Positions 12,126 to 22,880 of a stretch of 64,000 bases of DNA are shown piece after piece (within the stretch, counting starts at the first letter, position 1; each line of letters starts with the position of its first letter). A program made the translations under genes and the position numbers. Source of the DNA: Myxocyprinus asiaticus (lineage: Eukaryota > Chordata > Actinopteri > Cypriniformes > Catostomidae); assembly GCF_019703515.2 (NCBI RefSeq), contig NC_059374.1, positions 16,685,095 to 16,749,094 of the forward strand, written 5' to 3'. Below the pieces are notes generated by a model, which had not been told where the DNA came from, did no database searches, and was given only the letters and a program-made list of their open reading frames with translations.

Positions 12126-12145
12126 GGGGGAGGGGGGGGGGGGGG
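12126..12145 (+). repeat. Poly-G run
   Basis: Nineteen G interrupted by a single A. Possible quadruplex former or assembly-sensitive homopolymer. Confidence 0.95.
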
Positions 12146-12601
12146 ACACACGAAGATTCACTGAAAAGTCTTTAAAAAGTAGGATTTCATTTACCATTCC
12201 TTTAAATAAGTTTAAACAAATTTTATTTAAATTGTTTGTACCAACATTTGCCATTATGAAACAATCTGACAATGTGAATATAGAGTACTGTCATCTTTGA
12301 GAGTGTTAGTTATTAAATGTTTGCCAATTTAACCATGCACATAATGCATGTCTTAGCACCCCCGTCAGAACAATGTGAACCACCAAAAGAAGGAAGACGT
12401 GGATTCACAACAATGGACACTTTTCACATATGTATCATAGCAAAGTAAACACAGTTGTAGCTAAAAAAATATTGACAATTGGTACACCAAAATCAAACTA
12501 ACCATCTAGTGTATTAACTGCAGCTGTTTACCCTGTTATAACATGTCTGAGGGTCATGAGGGTCTTTCCCTTAATGTTCTCCTGAATATTAAATAAAGGA
12601 T

Positions 12602-12636
<35 letters not shown>
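12602..12636. repeat. (GAT)n microsatellite
   Basis: About eleven uninterrupted TGA/GAT trinucleotides. Confidence 0.95.
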
Positions 12637-12637
<1 letters not shown>

Positions 12638-13216
12638 CTAATATCTTATCTTATATAGTACTGAAGTTGATACTTACTAGTGATAGACTTGTCTCTCTGT
12701 TGGGTGTCTGTTCTCCCCCGTAAACCTTGTTCCAATGCTTAATCTAAAAAAATGTAAGCAAGTTTCTTATCATTAGCAGTTATCAGTGTTGGAAATGGGA
12801 ATGTAAAAATTGCTCAAAGAAACAGGAAGCTACACATACAGTAACTAACAGATTTGGGCCAAATATAACATCTCTCCAAGACAAGTACATATTTCTGTGT
12901 AGTTAAAGGAAGAATTTGTAAAACAAACAGAAAAAATAAAAATAAAAAAAATATATATATATATATATTATAACCTGCTAATTTGCATTGATGGACATGA
13001 CAATGACCATAATTTACTCACACGGCTACCTGTCTGATAGTTTTATCATCCATTGGTGCCACGTTATGTCAAGTGTTTTATCAAGTCTATTTTAATTCAG
13101 CTATCAAATGTGCATATTTTGAAGTTTAAAAGTGTCCAAGTTAAAGATTTTTACCCAGAATGAATATTACAGTGGCCATTGGATTGTAGAGCTACTTCCT
13201 GGTTAATTTTGTGGGA

Positions 13217-14243
13217 ATGACCAGCCTCCATACCCCATAATGACAAAGCAAAAACCAGATTTGTGATAACTTTGCAAATATATTTAAAAGAAAAAAAAAG
13301 GGGGCCTGGGTACCTCAGCGAGTACTGACACGGACTACCACCCCCTGGAGTCATGAGTTCGAATCCAGAGTGTGCTGAGTGACTCCAGCCAGGTCTCCTA
13401 AGCAACCATATTGGCCCAGTTGCTATTGGCCCAGTGACATGGGGTTAACCTCCTCGTGGTCGTTATAATGTTGTTCTCGCTCTCGGTGGGTCGCGTGGTG
13501 AGTTGTGCGTGGATACCGCAGAGAATAGCGTGAAGCCTTCACACGCGCTATGTCTCCGCAGTAATGCGCTCAACAAGCCACATGATTAGATGCACGGATT
13601 GACGGTCTCAGACACGAAGGCAACTGAGATTCGTCCTCCGCCACCCGGATTGAGGTGAGTCACTATGCCACCATGAGGACTTAGAGCAAATTGGGCACTC
13701 CAAATTGGGGAGAAAAAGTGGAGAAAATAAAAAATAAAATAAAAAAAGAATTATGGAGGCCACTGTGCTCTTGGGAACCTTCAATGCAGCAGAATTTTTT
13801 ATAGCCTTACCCAGATCTGTGCCTTGACACAATCCTCTCTCTGTGCTCTGCAGACAGTTCCTTTGACCTCATGGCTTGGTTTTTGCTCTGATATGCATTT
13901 TCAGCTGTAAGACCTTATATAGACAGGTGTGTGCCTTTTCAAATAATGTCCAATTAATTAAATTTGCCACAGGTGGACTCAAATGAAAGTGTAGAAACAT
14001 CTCAAAGATGATCCAGAGAAATGGGATGCAACTGAGCTAAATTTCAAGTGTTATAGCAAAGGGTCTGAATACTTATCTCAGTGTGATATTTCAGTTTTTT
14101 CTTTTTAATAAAGTTACTATAAATCTGTTTTTTGTTAGTCATTATAAAAAAAATAACAATGTAAAAATGTTTAGCATAAGGCTGCACTATAACAAAATGT
14201 GGAAATAATTAAGGGGTCTGAATACTTTCTGAATGCAATGTAT
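13217..14243. mobile_element. Tc1-like transposon remnant split by a SINE
   Basis: The left piece (13217-13300) carries CCCCATAATGACAAAGC; the right piece (about 13749-14243) carries CTTATATAGACAGGTGTGTG, AGCAAAGGGTCTGAATACTT and ends GGGGTCTGAATACTTTCTGA. These are the non-coding flanks and terminal region of a Tc1-like family common in fish genomes. Most of the transposase gene is missing, so it was deleted before or together with the SINE insertion at 13301. The element is dead. Confidence 0.75.
13301..13748 (+). mobile_element. tRNA-derived SINE, copy A
   Basis: About 440 bp. The head is tRNA-like: GGCCTGGGTACCTCAGCGAG resembles an A box and GAGTTCGAATCC at about 13353 is a good B box, so RNA polymerase III transcription is expected for an active copy. 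The body contains ACTCCAGCCAGGTCTCCTAA and ATTCGTCCTCCGCCACCCGG, followed by CCAAATTGGGGAGAAAAAG and an A-rich tail. Other copies lie at 18426-18621 (two 3' pieces), 33068-33475 and 44719-45110. The family is recognised as a common cyprinid SINE; I do not assign its formal name. Confidence 0.8.
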
Positions 14244-15895
14244 GCTTGTATGTGTATTTATGTGTATGTATGCATGAATGTTTCTGTTTAAAATTACATT
14301 TTTGCTGTTTTACTTTGTTTTTATGTACAGCACTTTGAACTACTTTTGTATGAGATGGTGCTATACAAATGAAAATGAACTGGAACTTGGTTTCAATTAG
14401 TTAGGAAAGCCATAGCCGATGGACTGGCATGTGGAGCATCCACAGACATGTGGACAGATGACCATAGGAAGGTCAGTTACACCTGTATCACATTGCATTA
14501 TATAGATGACAACTGGGTGTTTAATAGTAGGGTCATATGTACATGTGCATTTCCAGTTGGGGCAAAGAAAACAGTCTTAAACCTAAAGACAGAACTGCTC
14601 AAGCAACTGAGTGAATTTGGTCTGACCCCAGATGAGATTAACAGACTGTGTTTGTCAGCGACCAAGCTGCAAATGTGCAGGCAGCGCTCTCCCAATGGGT
14701 GCACAACAGCTGTATAGCATACATACTGAGTACAGTGCTGAAGCACACCTTCAGGAAGCCTAAGGAAGGTGGTGAAGAGGATGATCATGGAGAGGAGGAA
14801 GAACTGCAACATGTTAGAGCCTGTATTGAGCAATTCAAGACCATGATGACATTTTTTAAACACTCCGGATTACAACTCCGACTTAAGCAGTCTTTGAAAC
14901 AAGAATGTGAAACAAGATGGAATACTAAACTGGAGATGGTCAGATCTGTGCTTGATGCATTTGAAGACATTCAGTCCATTTTGCTTGAACAAGGAGAGAT
15001 GCATCGCATGAGTTACATATCCAAAGACATTCTTCAGCTGCTTGTCCAATTCCTGCAGCCTTTTAAGCAGGCAACTGAAGAGCTCAGTGACTCAAACTAT
15101 CCAACAATTAACTTAGTGTCCCTCTAGAAAACCACGCTGATGACTCATTGCCAGTTCACCCAAGCTGATCCAGTACCACTCAGGATACTGAAACGCAGGT
15201 GAGATGTAGTCTAATATTTATAACTCATTGCCTGTATATGTATGTAGGCATGTATGTATATTTGTATTTGTGTGTATTGTATCCTATTTGTGATGCACTT
15301 TGTACCTGTTTTTTTAAAGTGCTATATAAAAAGTTTTTTATATTATTATTATTATTATTATTATTAATTTATTCACTGTTTGCTATAGTTAGACCTAATA
15401 AGTGTTGTGTTATTGGATTATTATTTTGGCTTGAGAAAGCCAACATACTGATATTCTATTTAAACTTATTATTATGTTGGCTTGACAAAGCCAACATACT
15501 GATCTACCACATAAGCTTATTATTATTATTATTATTATTCTGGGACCCAAACATTTCCAAGAGTAACTGCTCCTAGAACTTTCAAGCTACAAACACCAAA
15601 CTCACCACAGACCTTCAGACTGGTCTGACTCGGATTGCTATATCTTTTCTAACTGATCGGACTTCCAGTATTCCCGTATCGGACTTCCAAACAGGACTGA
15701 TTTTAAATTGACTCCCATTCAGGGTGTGAAAACTTTTCCCTATAATGATTCCTTTAGAGGATTCAATCTACTTCCTATCACTCCACCACTCATACTTTCT
15801 ATCTATCACTCCATCACTCTCTTTTCTATCTTTCCATCACTCCACACTTTTTATTCTTTCTTTCACTCCATCACTTTAACACCCTAGAAACTGCA

Positions 15896-16828
15896 TACAA
15901 CCTAGCAACCATTTAGTGCACCCTAGCAACCAAAATGCATTGACTGCCATTCAAAATGGCTTAGATGGATATCTCCTGATCAGAATGTCCTACAGACATG
16001 AGAGTTGGCTTGTTTGAATTGGGTGAGCAATCAGTCTTCAAGTATCATCATGGAAACTACTTAGCCACGCCCTAGAAACCATTTAGAGCACCCTAGCAAC
16101 CAAACCCCTTTGACTTCCATTCAAAAAGGCTGAGTGTGATATCTTCAGATCAGAATGTCCTACAGACATGAGAGTTGACTTGTTTGAATTGGGTGAGCAA
16201 TCAGTCTTCAAGTATCATCATGGAAACTATTTAGCCACGTCCTAGCAACCATGTAGAGCACCCTAGCAACCAAACCTCACTGACTTCCATTTAAATTTGC
16301 TTAGATGAGTATCTCAGGATCAGAATGTCATAGAGACTTCATTGTTGGCTTGTATGACTCAGAACAGCAAGCAGCCTTCTTGGTATCACACTGGCAACTG
16401 CCTAGCTACCACATGAGCTTACCCTAGCAACCAAGTAACAAATCACATATCTCTGCATCAGAACATCTTAGATATTTCAGGGTAGACTTATTTCACTCAG
16501 GATGGCAAGGAGGCTTGATAAGTATCACCCTGGTAACTGCATAGCAACCAGATGGGGTTACCCTAGCAACCAAGTAACAAATCACATATCTCTGCACCAG
16601 AACATCGTAGAGATTTCAGGGTTTACTTATTTCACTCAGGGTGGCAAGGAGCCTTGTTAAGTATTACCCTGGTAACTGCATAGCAACCAGATAGGCTTAC
16701 CCTAGCAACAAAGTAACAAATCACATATCTCTACACCAGAACATCATAGAGAATTTGGGTGTCTTTCATTTAACTCAGGGTAGCAAGGAGCCTTTTGAAT
16801 ATCGCCTTGGTTACTGCCTAGCAACCAA
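15896..16828 (+). repeat. Six-unit tandem array with 170-bp then 139-bp period
   Basis: Anchor CAGAATGTC starts at 15981, 16151 and 16321 (period 170). The related anchor CAGAACATC starts at 16459, 16598 and 16737 (periods about 138-139). Each unit contains CCCTAGCAACCA and a CAGAAYRTC...GACTT segment. The last three units are shorter and more alike, as if a deleted unit was amplified. Confidence 0.8.
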
Positions 16829-16830
16829 AT

Positions 16831-16875
16831 TATCTATCTATCTATCTATCTATCTGTCTATCTATCTATCTATCT
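16831..16875. repeat. (TCTA)n microsatellite
   Basis: About eleven TATC units with one G interruption. Confidence 0.95.
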
Positions 16876-17580
16876 GATGAACTGAATGTTCTTATAATCT
16901 TCAAACTCCAAGCTTTTACAAATACTTCTAGGCTAGGCTTTCTCAAGCCAACATCAAAGTTTGTCTTAACAAACTTTTTTATCTGGTACTATTCTATTGT
17001 ATTCTGTTCTATTTAATAGGAGCATGGGACTTCTGGCTGAACGGTTAGTTTTGGGACAGCACAAAAAGCTTGGCATGCTGCTCTTGCCAAAATTCAAGCA
17101 GCTTCGAATGTTCATCTGTGCAGAGAGGGAGGACATATGTGAAAGTGCACGTAGAGAGTTTGCCAGCTTCCCCCATATGAAAGAGCTACAACTGAGGTGA
17201 ATGCCCAGCAGATGAAAGAGAAAGATAAAGAGGAGATGGCTGGGCCAGTACCAGCAACAGCGCCACTCTTCAGCCAGTGGGCTGACATCGAGAATGCTGA
17301 ACTTGACACAGGGCCTGACGAACTGGAACAATATTTGCAGCACAAGCCCACAATGCAGAATGATAGAGACATCCTTACTTTTTGGAAACACAACCAAAAT
17401 ATGTTCCCATCAATGGCCCATCTGGCAAGAAAAATACTTTGTGTGCCTGCATCCAGTGTGAGTTGTGAGTCGGCTTTCAGCATCTCTGGTCGCACGTTGG
17501 AGAATCATCGGATCTGCCTTAGCACTGCTAGTGTAAATGCCTTGCTGTTTCTGAACAGCAACATGTTAGCATTAAAATGA

Positions 17581-18340
17581 AAGCAGGCCTACACCAAGAA
17601 ATTATTTTTGCACAGCATATTAAGCATTTCATATTTGATGGCAATTTATTTTTCTACCCATTAGTTCTACATCATAAGTTCCGACCTAGGTCAAGGCTTC
17701 AGAACACATGTTAAAATAGAATTAAGATATATATAATAGCAAATGACTGGTAGTGGCAATTGAATGCACATTGATTGCACACTGCAGTGACATAATAGCT
17801 GAAAGAGAAGATATGCTATGGTTGCTAAGATTTATTCCGCCATATCGGTGTTTGACATGACGTAAACCGAAGTGCATTATTGGCGTCGGCGCGATTTTTG
17901 AGATATTGTGGTTGGAGTTTGTTCGCTTTTATATCTAAAATCTATGGTCAGACATGTCTCAGAGAGCACAGATGACAGCAAATTAGTAATGCTAACATCA
18001 GCGGCCGTGGCACTGAACGAGCAATCGTTATTATAGTTCAAAAGGGCAAACAGTGGAAGTTATCGTATCATGCGAGATACAAAAAAACTGCAAAGTCGCA
18101 TTTGTCATCTGCCACTGTAACAGCAGAGTGGACTTTTGGAGCTGAAATAATGAGTGGATTATACATGTTCTTATAATCAGCAAGAGAGAAACAACATGGA
18201 TGTTATTATACCAACTTTCTTGGCAAGGAGGTTGGATTGTATGCGTCATGGTCAGGTACAGGAGAAAAGGCTACTAACGTTACATTAGGTAAGACATAAT
18301 GTTTTATTTTCACAACTTGTAAATTAACTTGTTAAAAGCA
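17581..18340. other. Unassigned DNA
   Basis: Downstream of the hAT pseudogene. I see no terminal inverted repeat for the hAT element and no gene. Confidence 0.45.
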
Positions 18341-18425
18341 ATTCGCTGTGGGATCTGTGCCGATCGGGTTCAATCAGGTCTGTGTGTCCCGGCCGGGTCC
18401 GGGTCCAGAATGCAAATCCGCAACT

Positions 18426-18621
18426 GACTCCAAATTGGGGAGAAAAAGTGGAGAAAATAAAAAAAGAATTATGGAGGCAACTGAGCACAGTGGCCTCCAT
18501 AATTCTTTTTTTATTTTCTCCACTTTTTCTCCCCAATTTGGAGTGCCCAATTTGCTCTAAGTCCTCATGGTGGCATAGTGACTCACCTCAATCCGGGTGG
18601 CGGAGGACGAATCTCAGTTGC
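18426..18621. mobile_element. SINE 3' pieces in inverted pair, copy B
   Basis: A palindrome: 18429-18477 (CAAATTGGGGAGAAAAAGTG...) pairs with 18491-18541, with about 13 bp between. Both arms carry the SINE tail joined to the same Tc1-derived bases (AGAATTATGGAGGC) found at the SINE/Tc1 junction of copy A. The right arm extends to 18621 and is nearly identical to 13621-13770 in reverse complement; the only difference I see is a short A-rich indel. No tRNA-like head is present. Confidence 0.8.
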
Positions 18622-19473
18622 AAATCCGGTCCGAGTCGGTTCCAGGTAGTACATTTCTGGGTCTCTTCGTGTTCGGGCACACATTTTTGGACCTGTGAAG
18701 ACCTCTAGTTTGAACAGCCCATTGTTCACATGACACAGCACTAGCTGAAGTTTCTCAAACTTACCTCTCAAAAAGACAGCCTTTTGTTTCAGTTGACTGT
18801 AGGTAAATTTACACTGTATTCAGCACTGTGTTCGTAAATAGCCTGTACTGTTTTAATGTGTGAGAAACCACTCCAAATGATTCAGTGAGGGAGCACTCTG
18901 AACGAATTGTACTGGATCACGAATCGATTCAGACCGTTTTGCAAGCCCTTTTGGCAAATTCACTGAAAAGAACCGACTCAAAAGAATTATTCATTCGCAA
19001 ATTGGGCTTTGATAGTTCTTTTAAACAGCCAACAGAAATACGGGACACATTTCATGATTGGTGAAATATTCTGAGAGTAAATATTTCTCAGGTCAGTCGG
19101 CGCGCTCATGGTACGCACAGTGTGTACAGCCGTACAGCTGCAGGCACAACTGGTTCAGATGATGCGCACACAAGAGTTCCGGTAGAGGCGCGTGCTGTTA
19201 TATTACAGTAGGGTCTATGTATTGTGTATTTCCCATCCATCACTCTATTAAAATGTTTATAAACATCTTAAATTGTAAGATGTTTATATGTATCATGTTA
19301 AATATGTTTTACCTTTGCAAAAAGCAACACTTCTATCTTCAGAGAGATTTCATTTTTATATGTTGTGACTGGAGACATTTTATACATTTTAATTAGCAAA
19401 TTCTGGTCATCATAACACATTTTTAAGTTATTTTGGTTTCAATTTGTTATTGTGTAAATATGTAGGCACTTGT
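18622..19473. other. Unassigned DNA with hAT-type repeat scraps
   Basis: At 18890-19030 blocks such as GAACCGACTCAAAAGAATTA resemble common fish hAT-type non-autonomous repeats; a similar block (GAACTGACTCAAATGAGTG) is at 58863. No gene. Confidence 0.4.
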
Positions 19474-19618
19474 TTCCTTTCTGTCACTCACTCGACATTG
19501 TGTTGATGTAGTGACACTAGGGGTCACCCTTGGGAGCCCCAAACACATCTGATGTTTGAGAACAGGTCAGTGAAATTTGGTGAGTGGAATTTGCATGCCA
19601 CTTCCCCGAACATACGGG

Positions 19619-19627
19619 TATAAAAGG
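19619..19627 (+). promoter_or_regulatory. TATA box of DIRS terminal repeat (copy 1)
   Basis: TATAAAAGG within the left terminal repeat, about 290 bp before the gag ATG. The same motif is at the equivalent place in copy 2 (35406), supporting a conserved promoter. Confidence 0.6.
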
Positions 19628-19909
19628 AGCTGGTGTGCAACCACTCATTCAGATTTTTCCTTTGGAGCCGAACGGTGTTGATGTATTCCACTGCCAATCC
19701 AGTCACCTCTGTAGAAAGCAAGTGATCTCCGTGGCTGTTGGATTTCATGGCGCATCACAGCGGTTTCTCCCCCTCTCGCAAAGATAAGTGCGGACAACAC
19801 CCCTGGGCGCTTCGACAGCGCGCGTTGAGTGCTAAAAGAGTATATTTCTCCCTAAAAGAGTACATATTCCCTAAAAGAGTGGGCACTGATGGAAAACGTC
19901 TTTTTAAAG

Positions 19910-21011
19910 ATGACTTTCCAGTTATGTGCAGTTCCTGGCTGCGGCCGTTATCTCTCCGCTTCTGGTGGTCACGATCGCTGCCTTATGTGTCTGGGCTCCA
20001 GAAACGCTGAGACAGTGTTCGTGGATGATTCATGTCCGCACTGCGAGAGCATGACCATGGCCACGTTGCGATCGTGGCTTTCCTTCCTCAGAGGGAAAGC
20101 CACTCCAGCCGCTCCCATCCCTGGTTCTTCTGCCCGTGGGCACACGATCGCGAAGGTTAGCGCTGCTGGCGATTTGGGGACTTCAATGGGAGTAACTCCG
20201 CCGGGTGAATCCCCACGGATCTCCCATTCCGGCATGCTCGTGCGCCCCGGTTGAGTTCTGGGATGAGTCAGGTGGCCCGACCTCTCATTTGGTGCTCAGG
20301 AGGAGGATGAGGTTGAGATCTCAATAGCAGCATCAGAGAGCAGGCTGCTTCGGTCCGATGCGGAGGAAGCTGGGCTTCCGCCTTCGGGTGTGGATGCCCA
20401 GTCTGAGGCTGACGCCGAGCTGACAGCCATGCTTGCCCAGGCTGCTGTGAGCGTCGGGCTAGAGTGGAACCCTCCACCCTGCCCTGAACCCTTGCGTCTT
20501 GATGATTGGTTCCTGGAGTTGGAACGCCGCTTTCTTCCCGAAGGTGCATGAAGAACTCGCGAAGTCGCGGCAGACATCTTTAACTGCCCGGACCGGGCTT
20601 TCGAGTTCTGCTGCTCTCACCACCCTTGACGACGGGGCAGCCAGGGGCTACACAGACGTTCCCCAGGTAGAGCAGGCGATTGCGGTGCACTTGTGCCCGC
20701 AGAGCACTGCCACCTGGCAGAACCATCCTAGGCTCCCATCCAAGGCCTGTAAGACTACGTCATCTCTGATGGCGAAGGCTTACAGTGCCGCGGGGTGGGC
20801 CACCTCCGCTCTGCATGCCATGGCCCTCCTGCAGGTCCACCAGACCAGGGCATTGAAAGAGATGCACGAGGGTGGTCCTGACCCGGCAGTAATGCAGGAG
20901 CCAGAGGGAGATCGAGACACGAGGTCCCCCAGCGTTGCACTTCCAATGGGCACGCAGCCGCAGGTTCCTGGACAGGCCCTCGTCTGCATTGCTCCCAAGA
21001 GTGACCCCTAG
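19910..21011 (+). pseudogene. DIRS gag-like ORF1 remnant, copy 1
   Basis: Starts at ATG 19910, the position matching the copy 2 gag start after a shared CTTTTTAAAG. The N-terminus has zinc-binding type spacing (CAVPGCG, HDRCLMC, CPHC). The first frame stops at 20254 and continues in other frames: 20268-20510 resembles the acidic middle of copy 2 gag (GLEWNPPPCPEP), and 20499-21011 holds the C-terminal part with ALTTLDDGAARGYTD and WQNHPRLPSKACKTTSS. At least two frameshifts. It then jumps directly into the right terminal repeat. Gag proteins of this type package element RNA. Confidence 0.7.
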
Positions 21012-21083
21012 TGTCACTACATCGACACAACGTCTCGTTCCCTCCATCAGGGAACGGGGGTTACAACAGTAACCTAGACGATT

Positions 21084-21530
21084 GATGCACACTTTGTGAA
21101 TGTCTCCCAACAGATCTAATTCAAATCACTGGTATTTATTTATTTATTTATTTTTTCACTTGAATTTGACATGCATGCTCTTATATTGTGCAGAGGATTC
21201 AGAATATTGAATGTACAAATAATTAATCATCTAAGACTGTAAAGCAAACAGATACAAAAGCAAATGCAAGATGCATGAAATACTTATTAGTATATAATTT
21301 TATTTTTATTTTTTATAATGACACATTTTGTAAGATTTCATGTCCACTCAACCATCCAAATAAATTGTACAAAACATGAATGATAGCAATTATGCTACAA
21401 CACAAATCTGTCATTGAAATGCAATTTTCCTGTGTTGCGACTGGACTATGTTTATTTTATTTTAATTTTGTTATATTTTTTTGGGATCACATAGGAGAAC
21501 GTAAAAAAGTGGAATTGGAATTGGAAGGTG
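21084..21530. other. No feature seen
   Basis: AT-rich DNA without recognised content. Confidence 0.45.
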
Positions 21531-21840
21531 AAGTGGTAATTATTTTACGGACCTATGACGTTGCAGGACATTAGGAGGATGTAAAGACGACATTGTGAAT
21601 TAGTAATTTAATGGTGATGAAATTATTGGCCCATGATGTTGCAGTTACGTTGTCAGTAAGTCAAAGAATTACCAAAATATTTTGTTTATTAGGAAACTGG
21701 TACATTCTGGGTAAGCTTGCAACATTAGGAGGATGTAAAGATGACGTTGTGAATTGGTCCTATAATGTTAATGAAATTACGGGCCTGTGATGTTGCAGTT
21801 ACGTTGCCTGTTAGTAAGTCATGAAATTACCAAAAAGGAC
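21531..21840 (+). repeat. Tandem duplication, 154-bp period
   Basis: CATTAGGAGGATGTAAAGA starts at 21569 and again at 21723. The units share GATGTTGCAGTTACGTTG and GAAATTACCAAAA-type blocks with substitutions. Confidence 0.75.
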
Positions 21841-21894
21841 TAATAAATGATGTAACTGGTTTGTCATGTGTTAGCAAGGTAAAATGTGTGTGTA

Positions 21895-22200
21895 CATGTT
21901 TATACTATATTGTGGGGACCAAATATCCCCACAAGGATAGTAAAACCTGAGATCACCTACCTTGTAGGGCCCAGCCAGCAGTCCCCATGAGGGAAATGGC
22001 TTATTAAACATACTAAACGTTTTTTGTTTTTGTTTTTTTAAATGTAAAAATGCAAAAAGGTTTCTGTGAGGGTTAGGTTTAGGGTAGGGTTAGGGTTAGG
22101 GTTAGTGGATAGAAATTATCGTTAGATCTGTTTAAAATCTATGGATGTCTATGGAGAGTCCCCACAATAAAATAAAAACAAGTTTGAGTGTGTGTGTGTT
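21895..22200. repeat. Dispersed repeat with telomere-like hexamers, copy 1
   Basis: Contains GTGGGGACC...GTCCCCA blocks, a short GGGTTAGGGTTAGGGTTAG run near 22090 and GTCTATGGAGAGTCCCCACA, ending in (GT)n. A diverged relative is at 63560-63890. The hexamers are inside a dispersed fish repeat. Confidence 0.65.
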
Positions 22201-22680
22201 TTATTATTATTATTAGAACGAATACACCATTGCTTTTTATGAGACTGGATTTTATTCACAGATCAATTAAAAACACAAATCACACGTTACTTGAAAGTTT
22301 TTGGTGGGTGGTATGAAGGAAGAGCTATTTTTGCTATGCGTGTTGTATTTAAAGCCATTCTAGGCAGACATGTTTATGTTTTCATATCTCACAGAGTTGA
22401 AAGAGCACTTTGTAGCCTCCTTGCATCTGCAGCAGTAAGGAGAGTAATAAAAGGTTGGAGATAAGTTAGTGCTTGCTGGACCACAGGGCATTTCAATTGA
22501 TGACATTTATTATTGATGTGATTTGTCCTTTTTGGGGACCGACAAGCTGAATGAAACAAGAGTAGGTGCGAGGCAAGAAAAACAAAAGTTTTTAAACAAA
22601 GATTTTAAATAAAGAAGAAAAAACAGCACACTTCTTCATTATTCTATGTAATTTTGAAAATAAGTAGTGCAAGTCTCTTA
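22201..22680. other. No feature seen
   Basis: No gene or repeat end recognised. Confidence 0.45.
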
Positions 22681-22880
22681 AAAAAAAAATCGAAACTAGT
22701 GCAAATGAGCTTTTGATTCGCTGCAAATGTTTGCCAGAAGTTTGCAGCTCTTCGACAGTAGTGGTGAACCTCCGGCAAAACTTTGGCAACAATGAACAAT
22801 TTGCCGCAAGTTTGCCGAAAAGCTAATTTGCATGTTAAAAATATCAGTGGCGAATTTGTAGCAAATTTGCCATGAACTCT
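22681..22880. repeat. GCAAATTTGC-rich short repeat
   Basis: Repeated near-palindromic blocks (TTTGCCGCAAG, GCAAATTTGCCATGAA, TTGCCAGAAGTTTGCAG) suggest a short non-autonomous element. Termini unclear. Confidence 0.35.

Larger units (their letters stand above)
11601..13216. other. Unassigned DNA with simple repeats
   Basis: Holds a 20-base G-rich run at 12126-12145, a (GAT)n microsatellite at 12602-12636 and a short (TA)n at about 12951-12968. No gene or transposon end recognised. Confidence 0.5.
15410..16962. mobile_element. DNA transposon with hairpin ends and internal tandem array
   Basis: Both ends carry a short self-complementary block: TTGGCTTGAGAAAGCCAA near 15427, a second block TTGGCTTGACAAAGCCAA near 15478, and the inverted form CTTTCTCAAGCCAACAT at about 16939-16955. 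The interior has no open frame; it holds GGTCTGACTCGGATTGC-type sequence, then a CCTAGCAACC tandem array and a TCTA microsatellite. A similar end, ATGTTGGCTTTGTCAAG, occurs alone at 55564. I recognise the end as a widespread cyprinid element but cannot assign a superfamily. Confidence 0.6.
15199..17018 (+). other. Intron of hAT transposase pseudogene
   Basis: Donor CGCAG|GTGAGA at 15198/15199 and acceptor TTTAATAG|GAGC near 17018. The codon split by the intron is AG|G, and joining it continues the frame read on both sides (ILKR-R-SMGLLAER). Most of the intron is a later DNA transposon. The in-frame join is read directly from sequence; use of the sites in vivo is inferred. Confidence 0.7.
14399..17580 (+). 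pseudogene. hAT transposase pseudogene with intron
   Basis: Cut-and-paste transposase of the hAT superfamily. Exon part 1 (14399-15198) reads STDMWTDDHRKVSY (first catalytic Asp region), then FVSDQAANVQAAL (second Asp region) and CETRWNTKLEMVRSV. Part 2 (about 17019-17580) ends in the dimerisation domain with FWKHNQNMFPSMAHLARK and VPASSVSCESAFSISG. The parts are joined by a GT-AG intron (15199-17018) that preserves the reading frame. Lesions: a frameshift near 14650, an in-frame TAG at 15125-15127 and a frameshift near 17190. The N-terminal BED-type zinc finger is not seen; the Tc1/SINE composite lies just upstream. Terminal inverted repeats were not found. It could be a decayed transposon or a dead host-domesticated gene. 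Confidence 0.75.
19474..21083 (+). mobile_element. DIRS-type retroelement, deleted copy 1
   Basis: The left end (CTGTCACTCACTCGAC...GATGTAGTGACACTAGG) is inverted at the right end (CCTAGTGTCACTACATCGAC...GGTTACAACAGTAACC). Inverted rather than direct terminal repeats and the gag-like zinc-binding ORF are typical of DIRS1-like elements, which integrate by a tyrosine recombinase. Only gag-like sequence lies between the ends; RT, RNase H and recombinase are gone. The right terminus matches that of copy 2 at 39619 to GACGATT. Confidence 0.8.

Noticed and set aside
20268..21110. Several overlapping minus-strand frames in the DIRS copy 1 body
   Set aside because: GC-rich shadow frames of the gag remnant on the plus strand.
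22082..22110. Telomere or chromosome end from TTAGGG units
   Set aside because: The run is very short, lies inside a dispersed repeat and has ordinary sequence on both sides.
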